DNA from: Sphingomonas adhaesiva
Lineage (GTDB): Bacteria; Pseudomonadota; Alphaproteobacteria; Sphingomonadales; Sphingomonadaceae
DNA length: 64,000 bases
Direction of reading: 5' to 3'
Assembly: GCF_002374855.1 (NCBI RefSeq)
Contig: NZ_NWVC01000002.1
Span: forward strand, 558,001 to 622,000
The translations under genes and the position numbers were made by a program. Below the pieces are notes generated by a model that searched no databases, was not told the origin of the DNA, and worked only from the letters and a program-made list of their open reading frames with translations. Shown here in pieces: positions 39,680 to 48,397 of this stretch; position 1 is the first letter of the stretch, and each line of letters begins with the position of its first letter.

Positions 39680-40918
39680 ATGAGCGAAGGCGCCAATCGC
39701 GCGCGCTGGGTGATCGTAGCGATGGTGTTCGTCGCGATCATGCTCAACTATGTCGACCGCCAGATCCTGGCGCTGCTGAAACCGACGCTGGAGGCGGAAT
39801 TCCGCTGGTCGGATCAGGATTACGCCAACATGGGCACCGCGTTCCAGATCGCGACCGCGTTCGCGTTCCTGGGCACCGGCTGGTTCATCGACCGCGTCGG
39901 GCTGCGCCGTGGGTTCGGGATCGGCGTGGGCGTGTGGAGCCTGGCGGGCATGGCCCATGCCGTCGCCACCACCGTCACCGGATTCATCGGTGCGCGCGTG
40001 GTGCTGGGGATGGCCGAATCGATCGGCACCCCGGCGGCGGTGAAGACCGCGGCGACCTATTTCAACCATCGCGACCGGCAGATCGCGCTGGGCATCGGCA
40101 ATACCGCCCCCAATGTCGGCGCGGTGGTGACGCCCGCGCTGATCCCGCCGCTGGCGGTCGCCCTCGGATGGCAGGCGGCATTCCTGCTGGCGGGCGGGCT
40201 GGGGCTGGTGTGGGTGGCGGTGTGGTTCGCGCTGCGCGTGAAGCCGGTCGCGCTGGACGCGATGGAGGCGGCGCCGATCCGCTGGGGCGACATCGTCCGC
40301 CGCCGCACCACGCTGGCGATCGCGATCGCCAAGGTGCTGTCGGACCAGGTGTGGTTCTTCATGCTGCTGTGGCTGCCGGACCTGTTCCACCGGCTGTTCG
40401 CGCTGCCGCAGGGGACGCTCGGCTGGCCGGTGGCGCTGGTCTATGCGCTGGCGGCGTGCGGCGCGCTGACCGGCGGGTGGCTGCCGACGCGGCTGATCGC
40501 GGGCGGGTGGAGCGTCAACCGCGCGCGCAAGACGACGATGCTGCTCTACGCGCTGCTCGTCCTGCCGGTGCCGCTGGTACTGTCGGTGTCCAGCCCGTGG
40601 AGCGCCGCGCTGCTGCTCGGCCTGGGGCTGTTCGCGCATCAGGGTTTCTCGACCAACGTGTTCGGCGTGGCGACCGACGTGACGCCGGCGCGCGCGGTCG
40701 GCTCGACGATCGGCATCGCGGCGTTCTGCGGCAACCTGTGCTCGATCGGGATGATCCAGTTCCAGGCCTGGGCGCTGGCGAACGGCTGGGGCTACACCCC
40801 CGCGCTGGCGATCTGCGCCAGTTCGTACCTGCTGGCACTGCTGGCAATCCACGTGCTGATCCCGCGGATCGTGCCAGTGGAGCCGGACGCGGGCGCGCCG
40901 CTGGTGGTGGCGCACTGA
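39680..40918 (+). CDS. MFS transporter, ExuT/ACS-like sugar acid importer
   Basis: A 412-residue major facilitator of the anion:cation symporter group, which includes the hexuronate importer ExuT and glucarate and galactonate carriers. It begins ARWVIVAMVFVAIMLNYVDR, with QILALLKPTLEAEF next, exactly as in ExuT-like proteins; the loop DRVGLRRGFGIGVGVWSLAG and ESIGTPAAVKTAATYF follow. GGAGGG lies before the ATG. An importer for negatively charged sugars fits uptake of a sulfonated sugar, since a sulfonate and a carboxylate have the same charge; this is inference from the neighbours. Confidence 0.9.
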   Translation: MSEGANRARWVIVAMVFVAIMLNYVDRQILALLKPTLEAEFRWSDQDYANMGTAFQIATAFAFLGTGWFIDRVGLRRGFGIGVGVWSLAGMAHAVATTVTGFIGARVVLGMAESIGTPAAVKTAATYFNHRDRQIALGIGNTAPNVGAVVTPALIPPLAVALGWQAAFLLAGGLGLVWVAVWFALRVKPVALDAMEAAPIRWGDIVRRRTTLAIAIAKVLSDQVWFFMLLWLPDLFHRLFALPQGTLGWPVALVYALAACGALTGGWLPTRLIAGGWSVNRARKTTMLLYALLVLPVPLVLSVSSPWSAALLLGLGLFAHQGFSTNVFGVATDVTPARAVGSTIGIAAFCGNLCSIGMIQFQAWALANGWGYTPALAICASSYLLALLAIHVLIPRIVPVEPDAGAPLVVAH

Positions 40919-40929
40919 CAGGTCGTTCG

Positions 40930-41010
40930 GCGTTCCTTCGAAGGCAGGAACCCAGGGCCGCGAACGGCATCGCCCGTCACCCTGGGCTCCTGCATTCGCA
41001 GGAGCCCGAA
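40930..41010. repeat. Paired hairpin repeat between convergent genes
   Basis: CGTTCCTTCGAAGGCAGGAA.. CCCAGGG on the left and CCCTGGG..CTCCTGCATTCGCAGGAG on the right form opposed hairpins with complementary CCCAGGG/CCCTGGG borders. It lies between the MFS and TonB-receptor genes and resembles the other paired repeats in architecture but not in sequence. Confidence 0.7.
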
Positions 41011-41019
41011 CATGAAGAA

Positions 41020-41047
41020 GGGGCCGCTACCTTCCGGTGGCGGCCCC
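41020..41047. terminator. Bidirectional hairpin terminator
   Basis: GGGGCCGCTACC / GGTGGCGGCCCC around TTCC. On the minus strand it is followed by TTCTTCATG, on the plus strand by TCCTCTTA. It serves the TonB-receptor gene and probably the MFS gene from the other side. Confidence 0.7.
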
Positions 41048-41057
41048 TCCTCTTACC

Positions 41058-43382
41058 TCAGAAGTTCACCCGCGCGGTCACGCCGTAATAGCGATCCGCC
41101 TCGCGCGGGATGATGTAGCGGTAGCTGCCGCCCGGCCCGCCGGAGGTGATCGCCGCGGCGAAGCTCTGGTCGAACAGGTTCTTGACCTGGAAGGTCACGC
41201 GATAGCGGTCGTCGGCGTCGATCACCGCCGCCGACAGGTCGACCAGGCCATAGCCCTTGATCGTCGTGGCGGCGCGGATCGCGGCATTGGCGTCCAGCTG
41301 CGACAGCTGGCTCGACTGGTACGACCCTTGCGCACCCAGCGCGAAGTCCACCGCCCCGCCGGTGCGCGCGCGCCAGTCGGCGCCCAGCGATCCCTTCCAC
41401 TTGGGCGCATAGCCCAGCGGCGTGCCCGACGGCACCACGCCGGTGACGTTGCCGTTGGTCGGCAGCTTGAACTGGTCGACGCGCGCGTCGGTGTACGCCA
41501 GGCCGCCGTTGAACGACAGGTCGCGGACCGGCTGGAACAACAGGTCCAGCTCCCCGCCGCGGGTGGAGATGCGGCCCGCGTTGGTGAACCGCGTCACCAG
41601 CACGCCCGCCACCTCATCGGGGTTGTTCGCCTGGAAATTGTTGTACTTGGCGTAATAAGCGGCGAGGTTGACGACCAGCTTGCCGCCGAACAGCGTGTTC
41701 TTCAGCCCGGCTTCGTAGCTGTCGGCCGTCTCCGGCTCGATCACGTTCGTGCCGGTCGCGGTCAGATTGTAGAAGATGTTGAACGCCGGCCCCTTATAGC
41801 CGCGCGCATAGGTGGCGTAGAAGGTCGACTGCGGCACGATATCGTATTGCACGCCCGCCTTGCCGGACCAGTTGTCGTTGGTCGTCTTGCCGGTGAACGG
41901 GCCGAAGCTGGGCTGGATGCCCGGCCCCGCCAGCGTGGTGACGCGGCGGTGGAACACGTCCAGCTGATCGGTGGTGTAGCGGATGCCGACGATGCCGCGG
42001 AACCGGTCGGTGAAGTTCAGCGTGCCCTGCCCGAACAGCGCGAAATTCTTGAACACCGAACCGAACACCGCGGTGCCGGTCGGGCGCGTGGTGAGTGCGG
42101 GCACCGTGCTGCACGGCGTTCCCACGGGCGCGGCGTTGCAGACGATATCGTTGCGGGTGAACGTGCGCGTCGTTTCCGCGCGCGAGTAGAAGGCGCCCAG
42201 CACGTAGCTGAAGAACTGGTCCGCCGGGCTGGTCAGCCGCAGTTCCTGCGTGATCGTGTTCGACACCTGCGGCCCGACGTCGTGCAGCTGGTTGAGGCCC
42301 GAATAGGCGCGCGGCAGCCAGTCGCCGTCGCGGATCTCCTCGTTATCATACTCGCGGTACGAACCGATGTAGGTGACGGTCTGGTTGCCCAGCTCCCAGT
42401 CGAACTGGCCGCTGACGCCCCAGCTCTTTTCGTTGGTGCGGGTGATGAGGTCCTGGTTGATCTCGCGCGTTTCGTCGCGGCGCGCGGGCGGCAGGACGGT
42501 GGCGGCGAACGCGCCGGCGCTGCCCGCCGCGCCCGTCGGCGTCGTGCCGATCACCTCGGCGCAGCAATTGTCCTTCGATTCGCGATAGTCGGCGATCACC
42601 GTCGCGGTGAAATTGGGCGCCAGGTTCGCCACCAGCATCGCGCGCGCGCCGTAATGCTCGTAGCCGTTCACCCGCTCCCCGCCATAGGCCAGGTTGCGGA
42701 TATTGCCGTCATAGGTGCCGTAGAAACCGGTGACGCGCAGCGCCACGTCGCTGCTGACCGGCAGGTCGATCGCGCCGCGCACGCGATATTCGTTGCCGTT
42801 GTCGAAGAAGAACCCGCCCTCGACATAGCCGCCCAGGTCCTTGCCCGGCCGCTTGGTGACGATGTTGATGACGCCCGCCGACGTGTTCTTCCCGAACAGC
42901 GTGCCCTGCGGCCCGCGCAGCACCTCCATCCGGTCGATGTCGATCAGGTCGCTGAACGCCTCGCCCGCGCGGCTGTAGACGACGCCGTCGACCACGGTGG
43001 AGATCGACGGTTCGCCCGCGATCGAGAAAGTCGAGGTGCCGACGCCGCGCAGGAACAGCGACTGGTTGATCGCGGTGCCCGACTTGCGGAAGTTGAGCGT
43101 GGGGACGAGATATTGCGCGCCCTCGATATTCACCGCGCCGCGCGCCGCCAGCGCATCGCCCGACACCACGGTGATCGCGACCGGCACGTCCTGCAACCGC
43201 TCCGACCGCTTCTGCGCGGTGACGATGATGTCGCCGGCGGGGGCATCGTCGGTCTCGCCCCGGTCGGGGGCGGCGGCGGGTGCGGGTGCGGGTGCGGGCG
43301 CCACCTGCGCGGCGGCGGGCATCGCCGCGGTCAGCGCGCCGGCGGCGACGGCAGTCAGAAACAGGCTCTTGGTCGTCATCAT
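41058..43382 (-). CDS. TonB-dependent outer membrane receptor
   Basis: A 774-residue TonB-dependent receptor. I start at the first ATG of MMTTKSLFL because GGGGAGG precedes it by 5 bases. A signal peptide (LTAVAAGALTAAMPAAAQ) is followed by a Pro/Ala stretch, a plug domain starting DIIVTAQKRSERLQDVPVAI (the sphingomonad type often annotated as iron-complex receptor) and a 22-strand barrel ending YYGVTARVNF. Many such receptors in sphingomonads import sugars or other organic compounds, not iron. Its place in a LacI-controlled locus and the palindrome upstream suggest the pathway substrate as ligand. Confidence 0.93.
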   Translation of the reverse strand: MMTTKSLFLTAVAAGALTAAMPAAAQVAPAPAPAPAAAPDRGETDDAPAGDIIVTAQKRSERLQDVPVAITVVSGDALAARGAVNIEGAQYLVPTLNFRKSGTAINQSLFLRGVGTSTFSIAGEPSISTVVDGVVYSRAGEAFSDLIDIDRMEVLRGPQGTLFGKNTSAGVINIVTKRPGKDLGGYVEGGFFFDNGNEYRVRGAIDLPVSSDVALRVTGFYGTYDGNIRNLAYGGERVNGYEHYGARAMLVANLAPNFTATVIADYRESKDNCCAEVIGTTPTGAAGSAGAFAATVLPPARRDETREINQDLITRTNEKSWGVSGQFDWELGNQTVTYIGSYREYDNEEIRDGDWLPRAYSGLNQLHDVGPQVSNTITQELRLTSPADQFFSYVLGAFYSRAETTRTFTRNDIVCNAAPVGTPCSTVPALTTRPTGTAVFGSVFKNFALFGQGTLNFTDRFRGIVGIRYTTDQLDVFHRRVTTLAGPGIQPSFGPFTGKTTNDNWSGKAGVQYDIVPQSTFYATYARGYKGPAFNIFYNLTATGTNVIEPETADSYEAGLKNTLFGGKLVVNLAAYYAKYNNFQANNPDEVAGVLVTRFTNAGRISTRGGELDLLFQPVRDLSFNGGLAYTDARVDQFKLPTNGNVTGVVPSGTPLGYAPKWKGSLGADWRARTGGAVDFALGAQGSYQSSQLSQLDANAAIRAATTIKGYGLVDLSAAVIDADDRYRVTFQVKNLFDQSFAAAITSGGPGGSYRYIIPREADRYYGVTARVNF

Positions 43383-43428
43383 CTCAACCTCCCCGGAAAT
43401 TCCCACTCTGATGGTGGGGTATCACGAC

Positions 43429-43442
43429 TGACCGCGTTGTCA
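43429..43442. promoter_or_regulatory. LacI-type operator upstream of the TonB receptor
   Basis: On the minus strand TGACAACGCGGTCA, sharing TGACAACG with the sites at 39640 and 44569 and keeping the outer arms TGAC/GTCA and the central CG. It is 47 bases upstream of the receptor ATG and 20 bases past the end of the Gfo/Idh gene. Confidence 0.6.
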
Positions 43443-43461
43443 GCCAAGTTCGTCTTTAGTG

Positions 43462-44550
43462 TCAGAAACCCAGTTCGTGCATCTCCACCACGCGCTTCTC
43501 GCGCGCGCTGATTTCGGCTGCGGTTCCGATCGCCACCGCCATCAACCCGTCGCGCGCGGTCACCTCCACCGCGCCCGCCCCGCGCACCGCCGCATTGAAG
43601 CGCTGGTGTTCGTAGAAAGTGGAGCCATGGTGGCTGCCGGCGTTCAGTGCGGCTTCGTCGACATGCACGACGCGGCGCTCGACCTGCTTGGGGTTCATGA
43701 AGCCGACGCGCGGGGACCGCACGATCGCGCCTTCGGGGATCAGCACGTCGAGCCGCGCCTGGTCGCCGACCGCGGTGATCTCCTCCTGATTCTCCGCACC
43801 GTCCGCGAACATCGACAGGTCCAGCATCGCGCGCACGCCGTTGGCGAAATCGACGGTGGTGTAGCTGTTGTCGATGATGTCCGGGCGGCGGCCGTCATAC
43901 GCCTCGTCCAGATGGTTCACGTCCATCGCGCCCGAACAATAGACGCGCACCGCCTCCGACCGGGTGATGAGCCGCATCAGGTCGAAGAAGTGGCAGCACT
44001 TTTCCACCATCGTGCCGCCGGTGTTGGCGGCAAAACGGTTCCAGTCGCCGACCTTCTCCAGGAACGGGAAGCGATGCTCGCGGATCGACAGCATCCGCAG
44101 CGCGCCGACGCTGCCGGCGTGGACCGCGCGGATGAACTCCGCGGCGGGCGGCATGTAGCGATATTCCATCGCGGTCCAGAACGGCCGCGCGCTCGCCTCC
44201 GCCTGTTCGACGATCCAGCGCGCATCCTCCACCGTGGTCGCCAGCGGCTTTTCGCACAGGATCGCCAGCCCTTCCCCGAACAGCGGGACCAGCACGTCGC
44301 GATGGGTATGGTTCGGGCTGGCGACGATCACCGCGTCGACCATCCCGCTGGTCGCGAGTTCCGCCGACGTCGCGAAGGCCTGCACCCCGTCGGCCTTGTC
44401 GCCCAGCGCATCCTTCGCCCAGCCGAGCGAGGTCGATACCGGATCGGCGATCGCTGTCACCACCGCGCCCGGCGTGATCGCCAGGTTGTTGAGATGCTCG
44501 ACCCCCATCATGCCGGTGCCGACCAGGCCGTAACGCACTTGCTCTCCCAC
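43462..44550 (-). CDS. Gfo/Idh/MocA-family NAD-dependent protein, candidate oxidoreductive glycosidase
   Basis: A 362-residue protein of the glucose-fructose oxidoreductase/inositol dehydrogenase fold. The Rossmann loop is YGLVGTGMMGVEHL, the cofactor-adjacent motif is CEKPLATT (E100-K101-P102), and the catalytic-domain segment GGTMVEKCCHFFDLMRL holds H187 and D190. A GTG start at 44550 follows AAGGACA; a second GTG at 44538 behind GGGAG is almost as good. Family members oxidise sugars with NAD, and one branch (CAZy GH188) are NAD-dependent sulfoquinovosidases. The gene's place beside an alkanesulfonate-type monooxygenase makes that role plausible, but a plain sugar dehydrogenase is equally possible from sequence. 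Confidence 0.88.
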   Translation of the reverse strand: MGEQVRYGLVGTGMMGVEHLNNLAITPGAVVTAIADPVSTSLGWAKDALGDKADGVQAFATSAELATSGMVDAVIVASPNHTHRDVLVPLFGEGLAILCEKPLATTVEDARWIVEQAEASARPFWTAMEYRYMPPAAEFIRAVHAGSVGALRMLSIREHRFPFLEKVGDWNRFAANTGGTMVEKCCHFFDLMRLITRSEAVRVYCSGAMDVNHLDEAYDGRRPDIIDNSYTTVDFANGVRAMLDLSMFADGAENQEEITAVGDQARLDVLIPEGAIVRSPRVGFMNPKQVERRVVHVDEAALNAGSHHGSTFYEHQRFNAAVRGAGAVEVTARDGLMAVAIGTAAEISAREKRVVEMHELGF

Positions 44551-44567
44551 GCGTCTTGTCCTTATGT

Positions 44568-45485
44568 ATGACAACGATGTCTGAAATCACCCTATCGCCC
44601 GATTCGCGTCCGCTCGGCAAGAGCGGAATCACCGTCAGCCCGATCGCATGGGGGATGTGGCGCTTCGCCGGCGCCGGCGCCGCCCAGGGCCGCACGCTGA
44701 TCGAGGCCGCGCTCGACGCCGGCGTCACGCTGTTCGATACCGCCGATATCTACGGCTTCGACGGCGCGGGCGGGTTCGGCGATGCCGAGACGCTGCTGGG
44801 CGACATTTTCGCCGAGGCGCCGGCGCTGCGCGACCGGATGGTGCTGGCGACCAAGGGCGGGATCACCCCGCCGGTCCCGTACGACAGCGGCCGCGATTAC
44901 CTGATGCAGGCGCTCGACGCCTCGCTGCGGCGGATGCGCGTCGACCATGTCGACCTGTACCAGATCCACCGCCCCGACATCCTGACCCATCCGCAGGAAG
45001 TGGCGCGCACGCTGGAGGACATGGTGTCCGCCGGCAAGGTGCGCGCGATCGGCGTGTCCAACTATACCGCCGACCAGACGCGCGCGCTGGCGTCGTTCCT
45101 GTCGGTGCCGCTGTCGTCGCAGCAGCCGGAATTCTCGCCCCTGTTCCTCGATCCGCTGACCAACGGGCTGATCGATCAGGCGATGGAGCTGAACCTGGCG
45201 GTGCTCGCCTGGTCGCCGCTGGGCGGCGGGCGGATCGCGCAGCCGGGCACTGCGCGCGAGGAAGCGGTGGCCGCCGCGCTCGACGCGGTGGCTGGGCGGT
45301 TCGGCGTCGGGCGCACCGCGGCGACCTACAGCTGGATCATGACGCATCCCGCGCGCGTCATCCCGATCGTGGGGACGCAGAATGCGGCGCGCATCGCCGA
45401 GCTGGCCGATGCCTTCCGCATCCGCTGGTCGCGGCAGGACTGGTACGACGTGCTGGTCGCGGCACGCGGCGAACGGCTGCCGTAA
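44568..45485 (+). CDS. YdhF-like aldo/keto reductase
   Basis: A 305-residue NAD(P)H aldo/keto reductase. The catalytic tetrad is complete: D57 and Y62 in LFDTADIYGF, K96 in LATKGG, H134 in YQIHRPD. The WGMWRFAG opening and the LAWSPLGGGRI segment resemble YdhF and the AKR11 group. In the sulfoquinovose monooxygenase pathway of Agrobacterium an enzyme of this type reduces 6-dehydroglucose to glucose, and this gene likewise sits next to an SsuD-like monooxygenase. The start is unsure: ATG 44568 or 44577, neither with a ribosome site, so the message may be leaderless. Confidence 0.9.
   Translation: MTTMSEITLSPDSRPLGKSGITVSPIAWGMWRFAGAGAAQGRTLIEAALDAGVTLFDTADIYGFDGAGGFGDAETLLGDIFAEAPALRDRMVLATKGGITPPVPYDSGRDYLMQALDASLRRMRVDHVDLYQIHRPDILTHPQEVARTLEDMVSAGKVRAIGVSNYTADQTRALASFLSVPLSSQQPEFSPLFLDPLTNGLIDQAMELNLAVLAWSPLGGGRIAQPGTAREEAVAAALDAVAGRFGVGRTAATYSWIMTHPARVIPIVGTQNAARIAELADAFRIRWSRQDWYDVLVAARGERLP
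44569..44582. promoter_or_regulatory. LacI-type operator at the divergent Gfo/Idh-AKR start
   Basis: TGACAACGATGTCT, sharing TGACAACG with the other two sites and TGTC symmetry on the right. It overlaps the possible start codons of the AKR gene (ATG at 44568 and 44577) and lies 19 bases upstream of the Gfo/Idh start, so one bound repressor would block both. Confidence 0.6.
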
Positions 45486-45535
45486 CCCCGCGCGACGACG
45501 CGACCGGCAGCAACGACATGGCAGGGGAGAGGGAA

Positions 45536-46597
45536 GTGAGCAATCCGTGCGAGATCGCGTGGTTTTCCGCGCTGTGCGACGATGACTACGAATTTCTCGG
45601 CGTGCCCGATCCGGCGCTGCGTTCCAGCTGGGAGCATTGCCGCGATATCGTGATGCAGGCCGAAACCGGCGGGTTCGACAACATCCTGCTGCCGTCGGGC
45701 TATGCGCTGGGGATCGACACCACCGCCTTCGCCGCCGCGATCGCGACCGTGACGAAGAACATCCACCTGCTGATGGCGACGCGCATCGGCGAGATGTGGC
45801 CGCCGCAGCTGGCGCGCCAGATCGCGACGATCGACCGGATGACCGGCGGCGGGCGGCTGAAGGTCAACATCATCTCCAGCGACATGCCCGGCGAGACGCT
45901 GGCTTCCGCCCCGCGCTATCGCCGCACGGTCGAGGCGATGGAGATCCTCAAGACGCTGCTCAACGGCGAGCATCTGAATCACCAGGGCGAGTTCTGGCAG
46001 CTCGACGTCGATCCGCCGCGCGTCGGTACCGTATCGGGCAAGGCGCCGCTGCTCTACTTCGGCGGCCTGTCGCCGGATGCGCGCGACGCCGCCGCCCGTG
46101 CCTGCGACGTGTTCCTGATGTGGCCGGACAAGCGCGAGAATGTCGCCGCGATCATCGCCGACATGAAACAGCGCGCCGCCGCCTACGGCCGGACGCTGCG
46201 CTTCGGCTATCGCGCGCATATGGTGGTGCGCGATACCGAGGCGGAGGCGCGCGCCTATGCCGATCGCCTGCTGTCGAAACTGGATGCGCAGGAAGGCGCC
46301 GCGATCCGCGCCAAGTCGCTCGATTCGGCGTCCGCGGGCGTCGCCGCGCAGGCGGCGCTGCGCGAAAATGCCGCGGACGACGGCTATGCCGAGGAGAATC
46401 TGTGGACCGGCGTCGGCCGCGCACGCTCGGGCTGCGGCGCGGCGATCGTCGGCGATCCCGATCAGGTGCTGGCGAAGCTGCAGATGTATCGCGACATGGG
46501 CATCGACGCGTTCATCCTGTCCGGCTACCCTCACGCCGCCGAAGCCGATCTGTTCGCGCGCCACGTGCTGCCGCGGATCGACCACGCGCCATTGTGA
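45536..46597 (+). CDS. SsuD-like FMNH2-dependent (alkane)sulfonate monooxygenase
   Basis: A 353-residue LLM-class flavin monooxygenase (bacterial luciferase fold). It has the SsuD-type sequence GFDNILLPSGYALGIDTTAF, in which the Asn/Ser region binds flavin and sulfonate, LKVNIISSDMPGETLASA, and the C-terminal RSGCGAAIVGDPDQVLAKLQ, MYRDMGIDAFILSGYPH. SsuD enzymes cleave C-S bonds, releasing sulfite and an aldehyde. GTG start at 45536 behind GGGGAGAGGGAA; an ATG 18 bases upstream is possible. Its own FMN reductase follows 11 bases later. Substrate inferred to be a sulfosugar from the neighbours; a plain alkanesulfonate is the alternative. Confidence 0.9.
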   Translation: MSNPCEIAWFSALCDDDYEFLGVPDPALRSSWEHCRDIVMQAETGGFDNILLPSGYALGIDTTAFAAAIATVTKNIHLLMATRIGEMWPPQLARQIATIDRMTGGGRLKVNIISSDMPGETLASAPRYRRTVEAMEILKTLLNGEHLNHQGEFWQLDVDPPRVGTVSGKAPLLYFGGLSPDARDAAARACDVFLMWPDKRENVAAIIADMKQRAAAYGRTLRFGYRAHMVVRDTEAEARAYADRLLSKLDAQEGAAIRAKSLDSASAGVAAQAALRENAADDGYAEENLWTGVGRARSGCGAAIVGDPDQVLAKLQMYRDMGIDAFILSGYPHAAEADLFARHVLPRIDHAPL

Positions 46598-46608
46598 GGG
46601 AGCAGACC

Positions 46609-47211
46609 GTGGGCAGTGCCGATACGAAACCGCTGGTGGTGGGAATCGGCGGCACCGTCGGCGGCCCGTCCTCCACCGAACATGCGCTGCGCATCGCGCT
46701 CGCCGCCGCGGGTGAGGAAGGCTATCGCACCCGCCTGTTCGGAGGCGAGGCGCTGGCGCGGCTGCCGCTGTACGATCCGCGCGCGGCCGAGCGGACCGCG
46801 GACGAACGCGATTTCGTCGCCGCGGTGCGGGAAGCATCGGCGGTCATCATCGCCAGCCCCGGCTATCACGGCAGCATTTCCGGCGTGGTCAAGAACGCGC
46901 TCGACCTGCTGGAGGAAACCGCGCGCGATGCCGATCGCCCGTACCTGCACGACGTGCCGGTCGGGCTGATCGCCACCGCCTACGGCTGGCAGGCGACCGG
47001 ATCGACGATCGCGGCGCTGCGCTCGATCGTCCACGCGCTGCGCGGCTGGCCGACGCCCTTCGCCGCGGCGGTCAATTCGGCGCAGACGAAGTTCGATGCC
47101 GATGGCGGCGCCAGCGACGCCGCGGTGGTCGAACAATTGCGGCTGGTCGGGCGGCAGGTGGCGCGCTTCGCGCCCGCGCGCGCCCTGGCGCCGTCGTTCA
47201 CCGATGCCTGA
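46609..47211 (+). CDS. NAD(P)H-dependent FMN reductase
   Basis: A 200-residue flavodoxin-like reductase of the SsuE/MsuE group. It begins LVVGIGGTVGGPSSTEHALR, the phosphate loop of the family, with ASPGYHGSISGVVKNALDLL as the second flavin-binding loop. It supplies FMNH2 to the monooxygenase upstream. I start at the GTG at 46609, which has GGGAG six bases before it; another GTG at 46594 overlaps the monooxygenase stop. The stop overlaps the next gene's ATG by 8 bases. Confidence 0.9.
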   Translation: MGSADTKPLVVGIGGTVGGPSSTEHALRIALAAAGEEGYRTRLFGGEALARLPLYDPRAAERTADERDFVAAVREASAVIIASPGYHGSISGVVKNALDLLEETARDADRPYLHDVPVGLIATAYGWQATGSTIAALRSIVHALRGWPTPFAAAVNSAQTKFDADGGASDAAVVEQLRLVGRQVARFAPARALAPSFTDA

Positions 47212-48397
47212 CCGGCGCGACGCGCTGCGGCTGATCGGGCTGGGCGCGGCCGGCATCGCGGGGCGCGCCGCGGCGCAGGATATCGACCTGGGCTTTGCCG
47301 GAGGGCGCCGCGCGCTGGCGGACAATTGGCCGCAGAAGGGCGCGATGATCGTGCTGCGCGAACGCGCGCCGCTGCTCGAAACGCCGATGGACGTGCTGGG
47401 GGAGGACGTCTTCACCCCCAACGACCGCTTCTTCGTCCGCTGGCATTATGACGACATTCCGCTGTCGGTCGATCCCGCCGCCTTCCGGCTGCGCGTCGGC
47501 GGGGCGGTGCGCCGCCCGCTGGCGCTGTCGCTGGACGCATTGCGCCGGCTGCCGCGCGTCGAGTTGGCGGCGGTGAACCAGTGTTCGGGCAATTCGCGCG
47601 GCTTCTTCACCCCGCGCGTCCCCGGCGCGCAATGGGGCGACGGCGCGATCGGCAATGCGATGTGGACCGGCGTGCGGCTGCGCGACGTGCTCGACATGGC
47701 CGGCGTCGCGCCCGGCGCGGTCGCGGTGCGGCTGGCGGGGCTGGACCGGCCGCCGCCCGGCGCGCCATGGTTCGAAAAGTCGCTGGCGATCGACCATGCG
47801 CGCGATGGCGAGGTGATGATCGCGTTCGCCATGAACGGCGCAGCGCTGTCGCTGCTCAACGGCTTCCCGATCCGGCTGGTCGTGCCCGGCTGGTATTCGA
47901 CCTACTGGATCAAGTCGCTCGACCGGATCGAGGTGCTGACCGCGCCCGACACCGGTTACTGGATGGCGAAGGCCTATCGCATCCCCGCCACGCCGGGCGC
48001 GAACGTGGTGCCGGGGGCGAAGGATTTCCCGACCGTGCCGATCGGCGCGATGGTGCCGCGCGCGTTCATCACCCCGCTGCCCGACGGCGCGAAGCTGGTC
48101 GCGGATCAGCCCTTTGCCGTGCGCGGGCTGGCGATGGGCGGGGCGCATGGCGTCGCGCGCGTCGACCTGTCGATGGACGCGGGGCGGACGTGGCACGCCG
48201 CGCGGCTCGGCCCCGATCAGGGGCGCTACGGCTTCCGCCGCTGGTCGGCGACGATCGCGGGGCTGCGCGCGGGCGGCTATCGCCTGTGGGCGCGCTGCAC
48301 CAACACCGCGGGCGAGACGCAGGCGATGGACGCGATCTGGAACCCCGGCGGCTATATGCGCAATCCCGCCCCCTCGATCGCGATCCGCACGGCATGA
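47204..48397 (+). CDS. Periplasmic molybdenum sulfite dehydrogenase (SorA/SoxC-like)
   Basis: A 397-residue protein of the sulfite oxidase family. The N-terminus RRDALRLIGLGAAGIAG is a twin-arginine signal, so the folded Mo enzyme is exported. The molybdenum-ligating cysteine is C127 in VNQCSGNSRG, and the substrate-site region RLVVPGWYSTYWIKSL is typical. The C-terminal Mo-co dimerisation domain is present (MDAGRTWHAARLGPDQGRYG). These enzymes oxidise sulfite to sulfate and pass electrons to cytochrome c. Directly after a C-S-cleaving monooxygenase it would detoxify and exploit released sulfite. SoxC is related but sits in sox clusters, absent here. Confidence 0.9.
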   Translation: MPDRRDALRLIGLGAAGIAGRAAAQDIDLGFAGGRRALADNWPQKGAMIVLRERAPLLETPMDVLGEDVFTPNDRFFVRWHYDDIPLSVDPAAFRLRVGGAVRRPLALSLDALRRLPRVELAAVNQCSGNSRGFFTPRVPGAQWGDGAIGNAMWTGVRLRDVLDMAGVAPGAVAVRLAGLDRPPPGAPWFEKSLAIDHARDGEVMIAFAMNGAALSLLNGFPIRLVVPGWYSTYWIKSLDRIEVLTAPDTGYWMAKAYRIPATPGANVVPGAKDFPTVPIGAMVPRAFITPLPDGAKLVADQPFAVRGLAMGGAHGVARVDLSMDAGRTWHAARLGPDQGRYGFRRWSATIAGLRAGGYRLWARCTNTAGETQAMDAIWNPGGYMRNPAPSIAIRTA

